Below are positions 1 through 9,714 of a stretch of 64,000 nt of DNA, one piece after another (positions within the stretch are counted from its first letter, which is position 1; each line of letters begins with the position of its first letter). Where the stretch lies: contig JAMLJH010000002.1 in NCBI GenBank assembly GCA_023953615.1, positions 646,592 to 710,591 on the forward strand, written 5' to 3'. The notes under the pieces are model-generated. The model searched no databases. It had not been told where the DNA came from and saw nothing but the letters and a program-made list of their open reading frames with translations. Source of the DNA: Verrucomicrobiia bacterium. Its GTDB lineage: Bacteria > Verrucomicrobiota > Verrucomicrobiia > Limisphaerales > JADLHS01. Made by a program: the position numbers and the translations under genes.

Positions 1-59
1 TTTCACTCAAACTCACGATCCAACTTTACGGTGAAAACCGGCCAACGTAAATTCCTTCC

Positions 60-476
60 ATGCAGTACTGGCTCGTCAAATCCGAACCCGAAGCTTACTC
101 CTGGGCGCAATTCGTCCGTGATGGCCAAACCGCGTGGACGGGAGTGCGGAATTACCAGGCCCGCAACCATCTGCGCGCCATGAAGCGGGGCGATCGCGTT
201 TTCTTTTATCACAGCGTGGAAGGGCGCGAGGTGGTTGGTGTCGCCAGGGTCGTACAAGAATTTTACGCAGACCCGACCGCCGAAGCGGGGGACTGGTCTT
301 GCGTGGATCTTGCGCCGATTCGCGCCTTGGCTCGACCGGTTTCTCTGGCCGCGCTCAAAGCCGATCGCCAGCTCAAGACTCTGCCGCTGATCAAACAATC
401 CCGACTATCGGTATCACCCGTGAACGAAACTCAAGCCCAACGACTACTGGAGTTGGGTAAAATCAAGATGGATTGA
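60..476 (+). CDS. EVE domain-containing protein
   Basis: A 138-residue single-domain protein of the EVE (PUA-like) family, in which known members bind modified bases in DNA or RNA. The family signature is visible at the N-terminus (YWLVKSEPEAYSW, residues 3-15), then GVRNYQARNHLR (about 28-39) and GDRVFFYHS (about 44-52). Its length matches bacterial EVE proteins, which usually have 135-155 residues. The ATG at 60 is the first start in frame and leaves no room for an upstream domain. It stands alone on the plus strand, and its minus-strand neighbour converges on it. EVE genes sometimes sit near restriction or defence genes, but none is seen here, so a housekeeping role is the safer reading. 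The exact ligand cannot be read from the sequence. Confidence 0.9.
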   Translation: MQYWLVKSEPEAYSWAQFVRDGQTAWTGVRNYQARNHLRAMKRGDRVFFYHSVEGREVVGVARVVQEFYADPTAEAGDWSCVDLAPIRALARPVSLAALKADRQLKTLPLIKQSRLSVSPVNETQAQRLLELGKIKMD

Positions 477-585
477 TCCCAGCCCGATGGGGTGGATTGA
501 AGTTCCTCGCAAGCCTCAATTGAGGCGGGTGGAAATGCCGCCGCCGTCCGTGCGTGGAGTAATGGACAATGCTTTTGGCCGTGCG

Positions 586-1149
586 CTACGCCCCTTTGGA
601 AAGCGTCGCGAGTGAGGCGAATGGATCAGGTGTCGGACGATGGCGATCCTGCCAGGCGCGCCAGCCGACCCAACCCGCCGCCGCCACCATTCCGATCCAA
701 CCAATTGTTTGCAGGATCGTGGCGATCGTGGTGTCGTAGGCCAGCAGGTTCCAGCGGTTGAGGATGCGATGCCAATCGTGATCGCCCCCGCCGACCAGCG
801 GCAGCACTTGCGCGCGCGCATCGGCCAGGTAGCGGGCAACGTTCAACCAGTTTTCAAAAAACCAAATCCACGCGCCCGCGAAGGAAAGCGTCTGATTTTT
901 ACGCCAAAAATGGACGGCCAGTGCCACGGGGAAAAATAACTGTCCGATGGTGCCGCCATAGGTTTCCAGGCGGTTGCTCAATAAACCGATCAGGGGGTGT
1001 CCCGCTTCGTGGAATAGCAGGTTCGCGTGGTCAACGAGGAAAACGAATCCAGGTTCGGAAAAGAAAATCAGCAGGAAAAATAGTCCGAGTCCGATGCCAA
1101 ATCCGACCAGCCGACCGAGGGTGACGATGCTCCATGGTTTTGCCGCCAT
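586..1149 (-). CDS. putative M50-like integral membrane zinc metalloprotease
   Basis: A 187-residue membrane protein. An N-terminal hydrophobic helix (about residues 12-30) precedes an HEAGH motif at 47-51, which fits the HExxH zinc site of site-2-protease-like (M50) peptidases. A second histidine/aspartate patch, GGGDHDW, at about 120-126 could supply the third zinc ligand. Further hydrophobic stretches lie at about 66-82, 90-104 and 140-165. I chose the ATG at 1149 because translation further upstream would overlap the neighbouring gene. It lies 37 bp behind the small gene ending at 1187 on the same strand, so the two may be cotranscribed. The substrate is unknown. The classical M50 LDG or NPDG motif is not obvious, so proteolytic activity is inferred from HExxH plus membrane topology only. 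Confidence 0.7.
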   Translation of the reverse strand: MAAKPWSIVTLGRLVGFGIGLGLFFLLIFFSEPGFVFLVDHANLLFHEAGHPLIGLLSNRLETYGGTIGQLFFPVALAVHFWRKNQTLSFAGAWIWFFENWLNVARYLADARAQVLPLVGGGDHDWHRILNRWNLLAYDTTIATILQTIGWIGMVAAAGWVGWRAWQDRHRPTPDPFASLATLSKGA

Positions 1150-1186
1150 GTCCGGATCTGAGCCGGATGTGTGCCAGAGGAATGGT

Positions 1187-1594
1187 TTAATCCCCCTTGC
1201 TGCCGCCGGCACCGCCAAACGGAGCGTGGCCTTGATACTCCAGTAACGGGCCAGCGTTGGCCATTTGTTCGGCTGTTTCTGGTTCGCTATCCAAATCAAT
1301 GGTGCCAAAATCCTGGCCGCTTTGCTTCAGTGCTGAACGAATGGCCGGGGAGAACCAAAAGCGCTGTTTGCCGCTGGAGTTTTTGCTGCCTTCCTTGATC
1401 AGGCGGAAGTGGCCGGTGTCATTGGATTCCAACACGTTCCGCTCCACCAGTTGGCGGAGACTCGGCACGGCCCAATGCTCATCTTCCCGGTAACGCCACT
1501 TGCCTCCGGCGCGGCGGCAAATTTCCTTCCGCGAAACGAAATCATCAGGTGACTGTTTCAGGTATTGGCAGATGAGTGTTTGATCGGCGTCCAT
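1187..1594 (-). CDS. conserved hypothetical protein, possible winged-helix fold
   Basis: A 135-residue soluble protein with no family that I can name with certainty. Residues 1-70 look like a small winged-helix module: helices around TLICQYLKQSPDDFVSRKEI and VPSLRQLVERNVLES are followed by a short wing ending in GHFRL. The C-terminal half is polar, and the last 15 residues are glycine-rich. ATG at 1594 is the first start. It is upstream of the membrane protease gene on the same strand with a 37-bp gap, which suggests a two-gene unit. It could act in nucleic-acid binding or simply be a lineage-specific protein; the sequence does not decide this. Confidence 0.7.
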   Translation of the reverse strand: MDADQTLICQYLKQSPDDFVSRKEICRRAGGKWRYREDEHWAVPSLRQLVERNVLESNDTGHFRLIKEGSKNSSGKQRFWFSPAIRSALKQSGQDFGTIDLDSEPETAEQMANAGPLLEYQGHAPFGGAGGSKGD

Positions 1595-1739
1595 AATTCA
1601 ATTACGCGATCACTTTACCCCGCCCGGTTGAATCCACCATGAGAGGATGCCGGATTTGGCGCTCCGGAAAAACGAAACTTTATCCCCGGGAATTTCCCTG
1701 GGCCGTTGATTTTTGGGGTTGGCGCGAAGGCGGTCGCAG

Positions 1740-3845
1740 TTACTGAACGGCCTGGCGCATGGCCGCAAACAGGTTCTTGCCCGTGTCCTGCGAGACCGGT
1801 TTCTTGTTTTTCCCGGATTCGATCTCGATCAGTTCCGGCGGAAATTCCTTGAGAAATTGCGATGGGTGGCAGGGCAGGACCTGCCCGTATTTTTTACGAC
1901 CGGCGCAATGACTCATGGTCAAGCTGGCCATCGCGCGGGTCACGGCCACATAGAGCAACCGGCGTTCTTCATCCAACGTGCCTTCGGTCTTGGAGCGCGA
2001 GTGCGGGAGCAAACCCTCCTCCAGACCCACCAGGTAAACGTGCGGAAACTCCAGGCCTTTGCACGAGTGAATGGTAATCAGCGTCACGGCGTTGTGAGCG
2101 GTTTCCTGGTCGTCCTCCCGATTCGTATCGAGCGTGACGGTTTCCAGAAATTCGAGCAGTTGATCCGACAAAGGCGTGCCCGGCGTGACGTGATCGTCCA
2201 TTGTCGCGATAAAATCCTTCAGGTTGCGCACGCGGTTTTCCGCGGATTCAGGCTGCTTCTCCAGCCGCCGCAATTCAGCATAATAACCGAGTTGCGTCAG
2301 CAGTTGGTCCGTCCAGGCCGCGAGCGAACCGTTACTCACATCCGGCGCGGCTTGCGGACCATCTGACGTGCGGACGGACGATGGCGTTCCCAAATGTTTC
2401 AGCGCGCTTTGGTGTTGTTCGACCAGCGTGACAAAGGACGCAATGGCGCTTTGCGTTCGCGCGGGTAACGCGGTCGTGGCCACGGGATTCTTCATGGTGG
2501 CAAAGACCGAGCTGCCGCGTTCCTGGCTGGCCGCGAGCAGTTGTTCCCTGGTGACATCGCTCAATCCGCGCGCCGGCACGTTGGCGATGCGCAACAGGCT
2601 GATGTCATCGTGCGGATTGAGGAACGTCTTCAGGTAGGCGAGCAGATCGCGAATTTCGCGCCGATCAAAAAAGCTTTGCCCGCCAATCAGATGATAGCGC
2701 ACCCCGGCGGCGCGCAGGGCCGTTTCCAGAGGGCGCGATTGCTGATTCGTGCGGAACAGAATGGCGTGATCCGACCAGGGCGTTCGCTGCGCCAGCCGCT
2801 TGAATTCTATGGCGGCGACCGTTTCCCGGGCCTCCTCTTCATCGGTCGCAAAGTGGCGGAGTAAAACCTTCGCGCCCGTGCCTTTCGTTGACCAGAGCGT
2901 TTTGGCCCGCCGTCGGACGTTGTTCTTAATGAGCGCGTTGGCGGCGGTCAGGATGGTATTGGTCGAGCGATAATTCTGCTCCAGCTTGATGAGTTTTACC
3001 TCGGGGAAATGCTGCTCCAAATTGAGCAGGTTTGCGATTTCCGCGCCGCGCCAACCGTAAATGCTTTGGTCGTCGTCGCCCACCACGCAAAAATTGCGGT
3101 GCTTTTGGGTCAAGGCGTGGACCAGCTCGAACTGCGCCGCGTTGGTGTCCTGATACTCGTCCACCATGACGTAGCGATATTGTTGGCGACAGGCTTCCAG
3201 CGCGTCGGCGTGTTCGCGAAACAACCGCAGCGTCAGCAAAATCAGATCGTCGAAATCCACCGCGTTACAGGCGCGCAGGGCGGATTCGTAACGTCGGGCG
3301 ATGTGTTGCGCGAGCGCATGGGCTTCCGAGTCGGCTCCGGCGAGAGCGCGGCCACCGCTGTTCTTGAACCGGCTCAACAAGGTCAGGACGGCGGCAGGGT
3401 CGGCCTTCTCGCCGCGAGTCGAAATACTGGCGAGAATTTTTTTGACCGCGCCGAGTTGCTCCGACTCGTCATAAATGACGAAGTCGCGTTTGTAGCCGAG
3501 TTTTTCAATGTGTCGCCGCAAGATTCGCACGCAGAGCGAGTGGAAGGTGCAGATGGTCGGACGTTGGCGCGCAGTTGAAGCCCGATCAGAACCGTTGGCC
3601 GCTGAGGCTGTCAGGGATTTCGGAAGGAGCGGGCGGATACGCGCCTGCATTTCGCGCGCGGCCTTGTTGGTAAACGTGACGGCGAGAATGTTTTCCGGGG
3701 CGATCTTGCGTCGAATCAAATAGGCGATCCGGTGGGTGATCACGCGCGTCTTGCCCGTGCCCGCGCCCGCCAAGATCAGCACCGGACCGTTGATGGTTTC
3801 AACGGCCAAACGTTGCGGCGGATTGAGCGTGCTGAGATCAAACAT
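1740..3845 (-). CDS. pcrA: ATP-dependent DNA helicase, UvrD/PcrA/Rep family
   Basis: A 701-residue superfamily 1A 3'-5' DNA helicase that unwinds DNA in nucleotide excision repair and replication restart. Motifs appear in order: Q motif LNPPQRLAV (about 7-15), Walker A GAGTGKT (about 27-33), VDEYQDTN (motif II), GDDDQSIYGWRGA (motif III), LEQNYRS (motif IV) and VAVTRAM (motif VI). The UvrD C-terminal 2B region is present, but the protein is slightly shorter than typical PcrA (about 720-770), with a reduced tail. ATG at 3845 starts directly at the conserved N-terminus. It is last in the nusA-ribF block, 107 bp behind ribF, and may have its own promoter there. PcrA, UvrD and Rep cannot be told apart by eye, so the symbol is a family label. 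Confidence 0.93.
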   Translation of the reverse strand: MFDLSTLNPPQRLAVETINGPVLILAGAGTGKTRVITHRIAYLIRRKIAPENILAVTFTNKAAREMQARIRPLLPKSLTASAANGSDRASTARQRPTICTFHSLCVRILRRHIEKLGYKRDFVIYDESEQLGAVKKILASISTRGEKADPAAVLTLLSRFKNSGGRALAGADSEAHALAQHIARRYESALRACNAVDFDDLILLTLRLFREHADALEACRQQYRYVMVDEYQDTNAAQFELVHALTQKHRNFCVVGDDDQSIYGWRGAEIANLLNLEQHFPEVKLIKLEQNYRSTNTILTAANALIKNNVRRRAKTLWSTKGTGAKVLLRHFATDEEEARETVAAIEFKRLAQRTPWSDHAILFRTNQQSRPLETALRAAGVRYHLIGGQSFFDRREIRDLLAYLKTFLNPHDDISLLRIANVPARGLSDVTREQLLAASQERGSSVFATMKNPVATTALPARTQSAIASFVTLVEQHQSALKHLGTPSSVRTSDGPQAAPDVSNGSLAAWTDQLLTQLGYYAELRRLEKQPESAENRVRNLKDFIATMDDHVTPGTPLSDQLLEFLETVTLDTNREDDQETAHNAVTLITIHSCKGLEFPHVYLVGLEEGLLPHSRSKTEGTLDEERRLLYVAVTRAMASLTMSHCAGRKKYGQVLPCHPSQFLKEFPPELIEIESGKNKKPVSQDTGKNLFAAMRQAVQ

Positions 3846-3952
3846 GACGTGGAGGATTGATCATGGCCAATCCGCACCCGCAGCATTGTCTGGCGACGGA
3901 ACCGGGGACGATTGGGGAGGCGGGAACTGGTTCATGGCACGGTGTAATCGAA

Positions 3953-4876
3953 TTAAAAGGCCGCGCGCGCGGCGAGCACGTCTCGTTGAATTTGCGCCTG
4001 GAGAATTTCGAGCGAGGCGAAGCGCTGCTCATCGCGCAGCTTGTTCACCAGAGTTACCTCCAGTTCTTCACCGTAAAGGTCGCCCTGAAAATCGAGCAAA
4101 TGCACTTCAACGCGCGGCCCCGGATCGGGCTGTTGGAGCGTGGGGCGAATGCCGATGTTGACCGCCGCCCGCAAGGTTTGCCGCCCCAGTTGGACGGCGG
4201 CGGCGTAAACTCCTTGCGGCGGCAGCAGCCTTTCGGTCGTATCGAGATTCGCGGTGGGGAAACCGATCTGATGTCCCAACTGATCTCCGTGGACGACGCG
4301 GCCCGCGATGGCGTAGGGGCGTCCGAGCATTTGACTCGCGGCCTCGAAATGTCCCGCGCGAATGGTCTTGCGAATCCGCGTGCTGCTGACGATTTGACCC
4401 GCCAGGGAAATCGCCGCCAGACCATGCACCTGAAATTGCAGCTCGCGACCCAAACGGCGGAGCAGGGGAACGTCGCCGCTTCGCTTATGGCCAAACAAAA
4501 AATCCGCCCCCACGCAGATGCTCTGGATCGTCCCCAGCTCGCGCCGCAACTGGCGAACGAACGCTTCGCCGGTCAACTGACTGAACTCGCGGTCGAAAGG
4601 AATTTCAAGCAACGCCTCGGCGCCGAGAGCTTCAATCGCTCGTTGTTTTTGCGGGCCTGAATAGATCAGTGGCGGCACGCGACTGGGCGCGACGATGGCG
4701 TTCGGATGCCGATCGAAAGTAATCACCAGCGCCACGGCGCCGGACTGCTGCGCGTCGCTGACCGTCTGCCGGATGATCTGTTGATGACCGAGATGCACGC
4801 CATCAAAAACCCCGATGGCCAGGCAGATTTTGCGCTGGCCTGGTTCGAGGTCTCTGGCGGCGTGAATGAGCTTCAT
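3953..4876 (-). CDS. ribF: bifunctional riboflavin kinase/FAD synthetase
   Basis: A 307-residue enzyme that phosphorylates riboflavin to FMN and adenylylates FMN to FAD. The N-terminal FAD synthetase domain carries GVFDGVHLGHQ (nucleotidyltransferase HxGH, about residues 20-30) and a second signature around SSTRIRKTIRAG. The C-terminal riboflavin kinase domain starts near GRPYAIAG and contains IGFPTANLD. Its length matches the family (about 310). I used the ATG at 4876; a TTG three codons upstream gives a longer reading that is less likely. It follows truB by about 105 bp and precedes pcrA. The truB-ribF order is the common bacterial arrangement behind nusA-infB-rbfA. Confidence 0.96.
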   Translation of the reverse strand: MKLIHAARDLEPGQRKICLAIGVFDGVHLGHQQIIRQTVSDAQQSGAVALVITFDRHPNAIVAPSRVPPLIYSGPQKQRAIEALGAEALLEIPFDREFSQLTGEAFVRQLRRELGTIQSICVGADFLFGHKRSGDVPLLRRLGRELQFQVHGLAAISLAGQIVSSTRIRKTIRAGHFEAASQMLGRPYAIAGRVVHGDQLGHQIGFPTANLDTTERLLPPQGVYAAAVQLGRQTLRAAVNIGIRPTLQQPDPGPRVEVHLLDFQGDLYGEELEVTLVNKLRDEQRFASLEILQAQIQRDVLAARAAF

Positions 4877-4981
4877 CAACGGCAAGCTCCATTATGATAA
4901 AAAGTCAGATGCAAATTAAGAACGAAGTTGAATTTCCCGTGGCGCGAAAGTTTGGCGTCCTGGGAGGATGCGGTTTCAAAT

Positions 4982-5698
4982 TCAAGCCGAACCGACCAAT
5001 TTCAGAAAAGGAATCACGCGCTTTTCCAATGCGGCGGTTGATGCGTTCAGCAGCGCGTCCAGCGCGATGGCGTCGGCAACGTCAAATTGACCCGAAACGG
5101 TGCGGCGCAAGGCCGTCAAATGCGCGCCACAACCGAGGCGCTCCCCCAGATCGTGAGCGATCTTGCGGATGTAAGTGCCCTTGGTGCAGGCCAGTTTGAA
5201 TTTGCCCAGCGGTTCGGTGTATTCCGTGAAGCGGAAGCTGTAGATGTGGATGAGGCGCGCTTCGCGTTCCACTTCCACGCCTTTGCGCGCGAGTTTGTAC
5301 AGCGGCACGCCCGCCTTCTTGATTGCCGAAACCATCGGTGGCGTCTGCATTTGGTCGCCGAGAAAAGTCGCCGCTTCCGCGTTCAATTGTTCCAACGTCA
5401 GCGGCGGCACCGGCAGGGAAGCGATCAATTGTCCGGCGGCATCGTGGCTGTCCGTGCTTTCGCCGAATTTGATCGTGCCGGCATAAACTTTGTCGTCCCC
5501 CATCAGGCGTTCGGATAACTTGGTGCCGCGACCGAGAACGATGATCAGCAGGCCGGTGGCGTTGGGGTCCAAAGTGCCGCAATGCCCGACTTTTTTCAGA
5601 CCAAACTGGCGACGGATGGCGTCCACCACATCGTGTGAAGTGGGGCCGGCCGGTTTATCAACGAGCAGCGCGCCATCGAGCGCGGAGAAATCTTGCAT
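4982..5698 (-). CDS. truB: tRNA pseudouridine(55) synthase TruB
   Basis: A 238-residue enzyme that makes pseudouridine 55 in the T loop of tRNAs. The N-terminal KPAGPTSHDVV and the catalytic box GTLDPNATGLL (catalytic Asp near residue 43) are clear, as is the later KGTYIRKIAHDLGERLG motif. It is short compared with E. coli TruB (314 residues): the C-terminal PUA domain seems to be missing, as in several other bacterial TruBs. The ATG at 5698 is 6 bp behind the nrnA stop, so translational coupling with nrnA is likely. It belongs to the nusA-infB-rbfA-nrnA-truB-ribF operon. Confidence 0.96.
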   Translation of the reverse strand: MQDFSALDGALLVDKPAGPTSHDVVDAIRRQFGLKKVGHCGTLDPNATGLLIIVLGRGTKLSERLMGDDKVYAGTIKFGESTDSHDAAGQLIASLPVPPLTLEQLNAEAATFLGDQMQTPPMVSAIKKAGVPLYKLARKGVEVEREARLIHIYSFRFTEYTEPLGKFKLACTKGTYIRKIAHDLGERLGCGAHLTALRRTVSGQFDVADAIALDALLNASTAALEKRVIPFLKLVGSA

Positions 5699-5704
5699 GG
5701 GCGG

Positions 5705-6688
5705 TCAGGTTGCGGAATTGATGGCTTTTTTAATCGCGGCAATGACGCGGCGCTGAATGGCCATTGGCCGGCCCGTAATCAAGGCGCCCGCTGCCGCCGA
5801 GTGGCCGCCGCCGCCGAATTGGCGGCAAATGTCGTTCACATTCACGCGCTTGCTTTTCGAGCGCAGACTGATCCGGATTTGTTCCGGCTCGAATTCCTCG
5901 AAGACACAGGCGACCACGACCGGTTCAATGGCCCGGATATGATCAATCAATCCTTCGGTGTCGCTGCTGCCCGCGCCCGTGCGCGCGAGGTCCACTTTTT
6001 TCAACCAAAAATAGGCGACGCGATCATCGTGGGTCAGTTTGAATTTATTGTAAACGTGCTTGAGCAGGCGCACCCGGGCGAGCGGGAACGATTGATAAAC
6101 CTCCTGACAGATCCGGGCGAGATTCGCGCCATGCGTCACCAGTTCCGCGCCGACGTGGAACGTGCCGGGACGGGTGCTGGCGTATTGAAATGAGCCGGTA
6201 TCGGTGCTGACGGCGGTGAACAGGCAATCCGCAATGGCCTTCGTGACGGGCCAACCCGCGGTCTTCATCAAGTGATAGATCAGTTCCCCGGTGGAGGGTT
6301 CGCGCGCCGAGACCCAGTTGATGTCGCCGTAGCGCGTGTTGCTTTCGTGATGGTCAATGTTGATCAACCGCCGGCGCTGACGGACGAATCGGGCCACCGT
6401 GCCCAGCCGTTCCAGGCTCGCGCAATCCACCGCGATCACCAGATCAAATTGCTGGCCGGCCTTCGGTTTGGCGAAGTGATGGGCGGGATCCAGAAACCGG
6501 TATTTCAACGGCATCGCGTCCTGATTCCAGCAGACGACCTGCTTGCCGTCGGCCCGCAAAGCCTGCATCAATCCCAGTTGTGAGCCGATGCAATCGCCAT
6601 CCGGGCGCAGGTGTCCGACGATGCAGATCGTCTCGGCCTGTTTGATGGTGGTGAGAATTTCTTCGATGAGTTTCGCCTGCGATTTCAT
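5705..6688 (-). CDS. nrnA: DHH/DHHA1 phosphoesterase, NrnA-like (oligoribonuclease/pAp phosphatase)
   Basis: A 327-residue DHH-family phosphoesterase. In this family NrnA degrades short RNA oligomers and dephosphorylates 3'-phosphoadenosine 5'-phosphate. Motifs seen: HLRPDGDCIGS (about residues 25-35), an aspartate in VIAVDCAS, the DHH box INIDHHESNTRYGDIN (about 109-124), and the DHHA1 substrate motif GGGGHSAAAG near the C-terminus (about 290-299). Its length is typical (310-330). The start codon shares one base with the rbfA stop (TAATG), and truB follows after 6 bp, so the gene sits tightly inside the operon. The nearby rbfA-truB context matches the usual bacterial position of nrnA. Confidence 0.94.
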   Translation of the reverse strand: MKSQAKLIEEILTTIKQAETICIVGHLRPDGDCIGSQLGLMQALRADGKQVVCWNQDAMPLKYRFLDPAHHFAKPKAGQQFDLVIAVDCASLERLGTVARFVRQRRRLINIDHHESNTRYGDINWVSAREPSTGELIYHLMKTAGWPVTKAIADCLFTAVSTDTGSFQYASTRPGTFHVGAELVTHGANLARICQEVYQSFPLARVRLLKHVYNKFKLTHDDRVAYFWLKKVDLARTGAGSSDTEGLIDHIRAIEPVVVACVFEEFEPEQIRISLRSKSKRVNVNDICRQFGGGGHSAAAGALITGRPMAIQRRVIAAIKKAINSAT

Positions 6689-7077
6689 TAACGGTCGGAC
6701 GGCTGGTTGTCTGGTGATGAAGCGTCGGGTGCGGATGCGTTTTCGAGTTCGGTCAAAATTTGCATGACGCGATCGCCACGGGCGATGGCGTCATCCACCA
6801 CGAATCTAAGTTTTGGCGTGTACTTGAGGACGACGGACGCGGCCACGAGTTCCTGGATGCGAACGCGCTGTTCCTCCAACCGGAGCCGCCCACGTTTTTG
6901 CTGGTCCGCGTTTCCCAGGATGCTGAAATACACGACTGCGGATTTCAGGTCGCCGGAACATTCGACGTCGTTCACCGATATCAGGCCGACGTCCTCGAGG
7001 TTGAATTCGCGGCGGATGGCCTCGCCGATCGCGCGCTTCAATAGCTCGCGGACTCGCTGGTGTCGCAGACTGGGCAT
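6688..7077 (-). CDS. rbfA: 30S ribosome-binding factor RbfA
   Basis: A small ribosome-maturation factor of about 129 residues from the ATG at 7077. It binds the 30S subunit and helps 16S rRNA 5'-end maturation, notably in the cold. The KH-like family features are visible: RVRELLKRAIGEAIRREF at the start, then ISVNDVECSGDLKSAVVYFSILG and TPKLRFVVDDAIARGDRVMQIL. A longer reading from 7131 would overlap infB and lacks family support, so the ATG 17 bp after the infB stop is preferred. It ends in a TAATG overlap with nrnA. The infB-rbfA-truB order is classical. Confidence 0.95.
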   Translation of the reverse strand: MPSLRHQRVRELLKRAIGEAIRREFNLEDVGLISVNDVECSGDLKSAVVYFSILGNADQQKRGRLRLEEQRVRIQELVAASVVLKYTPKLRFVVDDAIARGDRVMQILTELENASAPDASSPDNQPSDR

Positions 7078-7094
7078 GGCAGGCGTCGGCGCGG

Positions 7095-9629
7095 TCAGAG
7101 TTTTTGCGCCACCTTTTCCACCGTGTAACACTCGATGATGTCGCCCTCGGCAATCTCGGTGAAGCCTTCAATGCGAATGCCGCACTCGAGGCCCGCGCGC
7201 ACCTCGTTGACTTCATCCTGAAACCGGCGGAGGGACTGGGTGACGCCCTCGTAAATGACATCCTTCCGCCGGCGCACGCGGACTTTGCCGCGCGCGATGC
7301 GGCCGCTGGTGACCATCGAGCCGGCCACCGGAGTGCCTTTGGAGAGATTGAAAACCTGGCGCACTTCCGCGGCGCCGATCACGACTTCCTTGCTCAACGG
7401 GTCCAGCAAACCCGCCATGCCGGCTTTTACTTCGTCAATCAGTTCATAAATGATGGCGTACAGTTTGATCTGCACGTTGGCGTGCTTCGCCTTCTCCGCG
7501 GCCGAACTGCTGAGGCGCGTGTGAAAACCAAGAATGATACCCTTGGACGCCGAGGCGAGCGCCACGTCACTTTCAGTGATCGCGCCCACGTCGCTGTGGA
7601 TGACCTCGAGCGAAACCTTATCGCTTTCGATTTTGTTCAACGCGTCAACGATCGCTTCCACCGAGCCTTGGGTATCCGCCTTGACGACAACCTTCAAAAT
7701 CTTGCTCTGTTGCTCGTCCAGGGTGGCGAACAAGTTTTCCAAAGTAACCTTGGCGCGCGCTTCCAAATCTTCCGCCCGTCCGGCCAACCGCCGTTCCTCG
7801 GCCAGTTCGCGAGCCGCGCGTTCGTCGTCCACAACGCTGAATTCCGCGCCGGCTTCGGGCACCCCGTTCAGTCCCAGCACGCGGACCGCCATGGACGGGG
7901 TGGCGGCTTCGAGGCGGTTGCCTTCATCGTTGATGAGCGCTCGCACCTTGCCGTAGAACTCATCGCAAATGATGATATCGCCCCGGTGCAAGGTGCCCTT
8001 GCGCACGAGTACGGTGGCCATGGGGCCGCCGGGTTCGATGCCCGATTCAATCACGTTGCCCTTGGCGTTGCGGTCGGGATTGGCCTTCAATTCCAACAAG
8101 TCGGCCTGGAGCAAAATCATCTCCAGCAATTTGTCCACGCCCTGCTTGGTCAGCGCGGAGCAATCCACGAAAATCGTCTCGCCGCCCCAATCATCCGGCG
8201 TCAGCCCTTTTTCCTGCAATTGCTGGCGCACCTTCAATGGATTGGCGTTCGGATGATCGCATTTATTGACCGCGACCAGGATGGGAACATTGGCGGCTTT
8301 GGCGTGGTTTAACGCTTCCATGGTTTGCGGCATCACGCCGTCATTCGCGGCCACCACCAGGACGACGATATCGGTGACGTTCGCGCCCCGCGCACGCATC
8401 GAGCTGAAAGCGGCGTGACCGGGGGTGTCCAGAAAAGTGATCTGCTGAAGCTCGTTTTTACGTTCCGGATGCGGGAATGAAATCGTGTAAGCCCCGATGC
8501 GCTGCGTGATTCCGCCCGCCTCGCCGGCGGCCACGTTGGCTTTGCGGATGACATCGAGCAGCGAAGTTTTGCCGTGATCCACATGGCCCATGATGGTGAC
8601 AACGGGGGGGCGCGGTTTGAGCTGCTCGGGTTTGTCCTCGATGTCTATTTCGATCTTCTTGACCGGTGCGTGAACCTGACCCTCGCCTTTGGCGCGTTTT
8701 TCAACTTCAAATTTAACCCCGTATTTGGCGCAAATCTGCACCGCCGTTTTTTCCTCGACCGCCTGATTGACGGTGGCGAAGACGCCCGCTTCCATCAAAT
8801 CCGCGATGATCTTGAACGGCTTTTGCTTGAGCGCCTCCGCCAGTTCCCGCACGACGATCGGCGGTTTGAGCGTGACGACTTGTGCGTTGGCCGGCAGCGC
8901 GGGTTTGGCGCCGCCGGACTTTGTGTGGTCGGCTGGTTTCCCGCCCGGCGCACCCCGACGGAAGGATTCCGTGTGGCCACCGCGTGCCCCGGCGCCGCGT
9001 TGAAATTGCTGCGCGCCTCCGCGTCGCGTGAATTCAGTGGCTCCGGTCGTCCCGGTGCGGGCGGAGCCGCGCCCGCCGCGTTCAGTGGAACGGGGTTGAG
9101 GCCGCGGCGTTAATTGAATGAATCCGACCTTTTGTCCAATCTGCGGTTTGGGCGGCTCGGGTGGTGGCGGCGGGACCACCGGCGCCTCGGGTGGCGCTTC
9201 CACGGGTGCATCGGATCCGGAGGCTGCGTCTGGTTCGGTCACCGTCGGCGCAACGGGCGCTGTTATCTCCGAGACGACGGGTGTGAGGTCTTCCGCCGGC
9301 GGAGACGTGGGAATGATTTCGTCCGGAGCCGGAGCGGTGGCAACCGGTGCTTCTGGCGGCGGCTCGGGCGCCTTGATGATTTCGATTTTCGGTTCGGCGG
9401 GAGGGGGCGGCGGCTCGGGCGTGGTGACGGTGGTGGTGGTGACCGGCTTCAGTTTTGCCGTGGCTTCAGGGAACGCCCGGCAAAGCTGCTCTTCGAGATA
9501 TTCCGCGGTGATTTTATCGAGCGAACTGGAGGCGGCTTTAGCGGTGATGCCCAATTCCTTCGCTTTGGCGAGGATCTGTTTGCTTTCCAAGCCAAGCTTC
9601 TTCGAGATTTCGTAAATACGTACGGGCAT
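7095..9629 (-). CDS. infB: translation initiation factor IF-2
   Basis: An 844-residue GTPase that brings fMet-tRNA to the 30S subunit. Residues 1-50 form the IF2_N module ([17 protein letters not shown]). Next comes a long low-complexity linker rich in Pro, Glu, Ala and later Arg/Gly (about 60-230), then a second IF2_N-like segment ([17 protein letters not shown]). The G domain has G1 [10 protein letters not shown]3 DTPGHAAF and G4 NKCD, followed by the C-terminal domains ending in [20 protein letters not shown] at 9629 fits the conserved start. It is 85 bp behind nusA and directly upstream of rbfA. The repetitive Pro/Glu-rich linker is normal for the family and explains the skewed composition at 9.1-9.5 kb. 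Confidence 0.97.
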   Translation of the reverse strand: MPVRIYEISKKLGLESKQILAKAKELGITAKAASSSLDKITAEYLEEQLCRAFPEATAKLKPVTTTTVTTPEPPPPPAEPKIEIIKAPEPPPEAPVATAPAPDEIIPTSPPAEDLTPVVSEITAPVAPTVTEPDAASGSDAPVEAPPEAPVVPPPPPEPPKPQIGQKVGFIQLTPRPQPRSTERGGRGSARTGTTGATEFTRRGGAQQFQRGAGARGGHTESFRRGAPGGKPADHTKSGGAKPALPANAQVVTLKPPIVVRELAEALKQKPFKIIADLMEAGVFATVNQAVEEKTAVQICAKYGVKFEVEKRAKGEGQVHAPVKKIEIDIEDKPEQLKPRPPVVTIMGHVDHGKTSLLDVIRKANVAAGEAGGITQRIGAYTISFPHPERKNELQQITFLDTPGHAAFSSMRARGANVTDIVVLVVAANDGVMPQTMEALNHAKAANVPILVAVNKCDHPNANPLKVRQQLQEKGLTPDDWGGETIFVDCSALTKQGVDKLLEMILLQADLLELKANPDRNAKGNVIESGIEPGGPMATVLVRKGTLHRGDIIICDEFYGKVRALINDEGNRLEAATPSMAVRVLGLNGVPEAGAEFSVVDDERAARELAEERRLAGRAEDLEARAKVTLENLFATLDEQQSKILKVVVKADTQGSVEAIVDALNKIESDKVSLEVIHSDVGAITESDVALASASKGIILGFHTRLSSSAAEKAKHANVQIKLYAIIYELIDEVKAGMAGLLDPLSKEVVIGAAEVRQVFNLSKGTPVAGSMVTSGRIARGKVRVRRRKDVIYEGVTQSLRRFQDEVNEVRAGLECGIRIEGFTEIAEGDIIECYTVEKVAQKL

Positions 9630-9714
9630 AATTTTTCAACACAAACCGCGGCGGTGCGCTAATCGTTGTCACAGTTCAGACCCCCGGCCGGCGGCTGTGC
9701 GCGGATACCGCATA

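Noticed and set aside
3838..4032. A 64-codon minus-strand frame between pcrA and ribF
   Set aside because: It overlaps both neighbours and has no family support.
9110..9660. Plus-strand frames of about 165-180 codons opposite infB
   Set aside because: They are the mirror of the Pro/Glu/Ala-rich linker of IF-2; glycine-rich low complexity.
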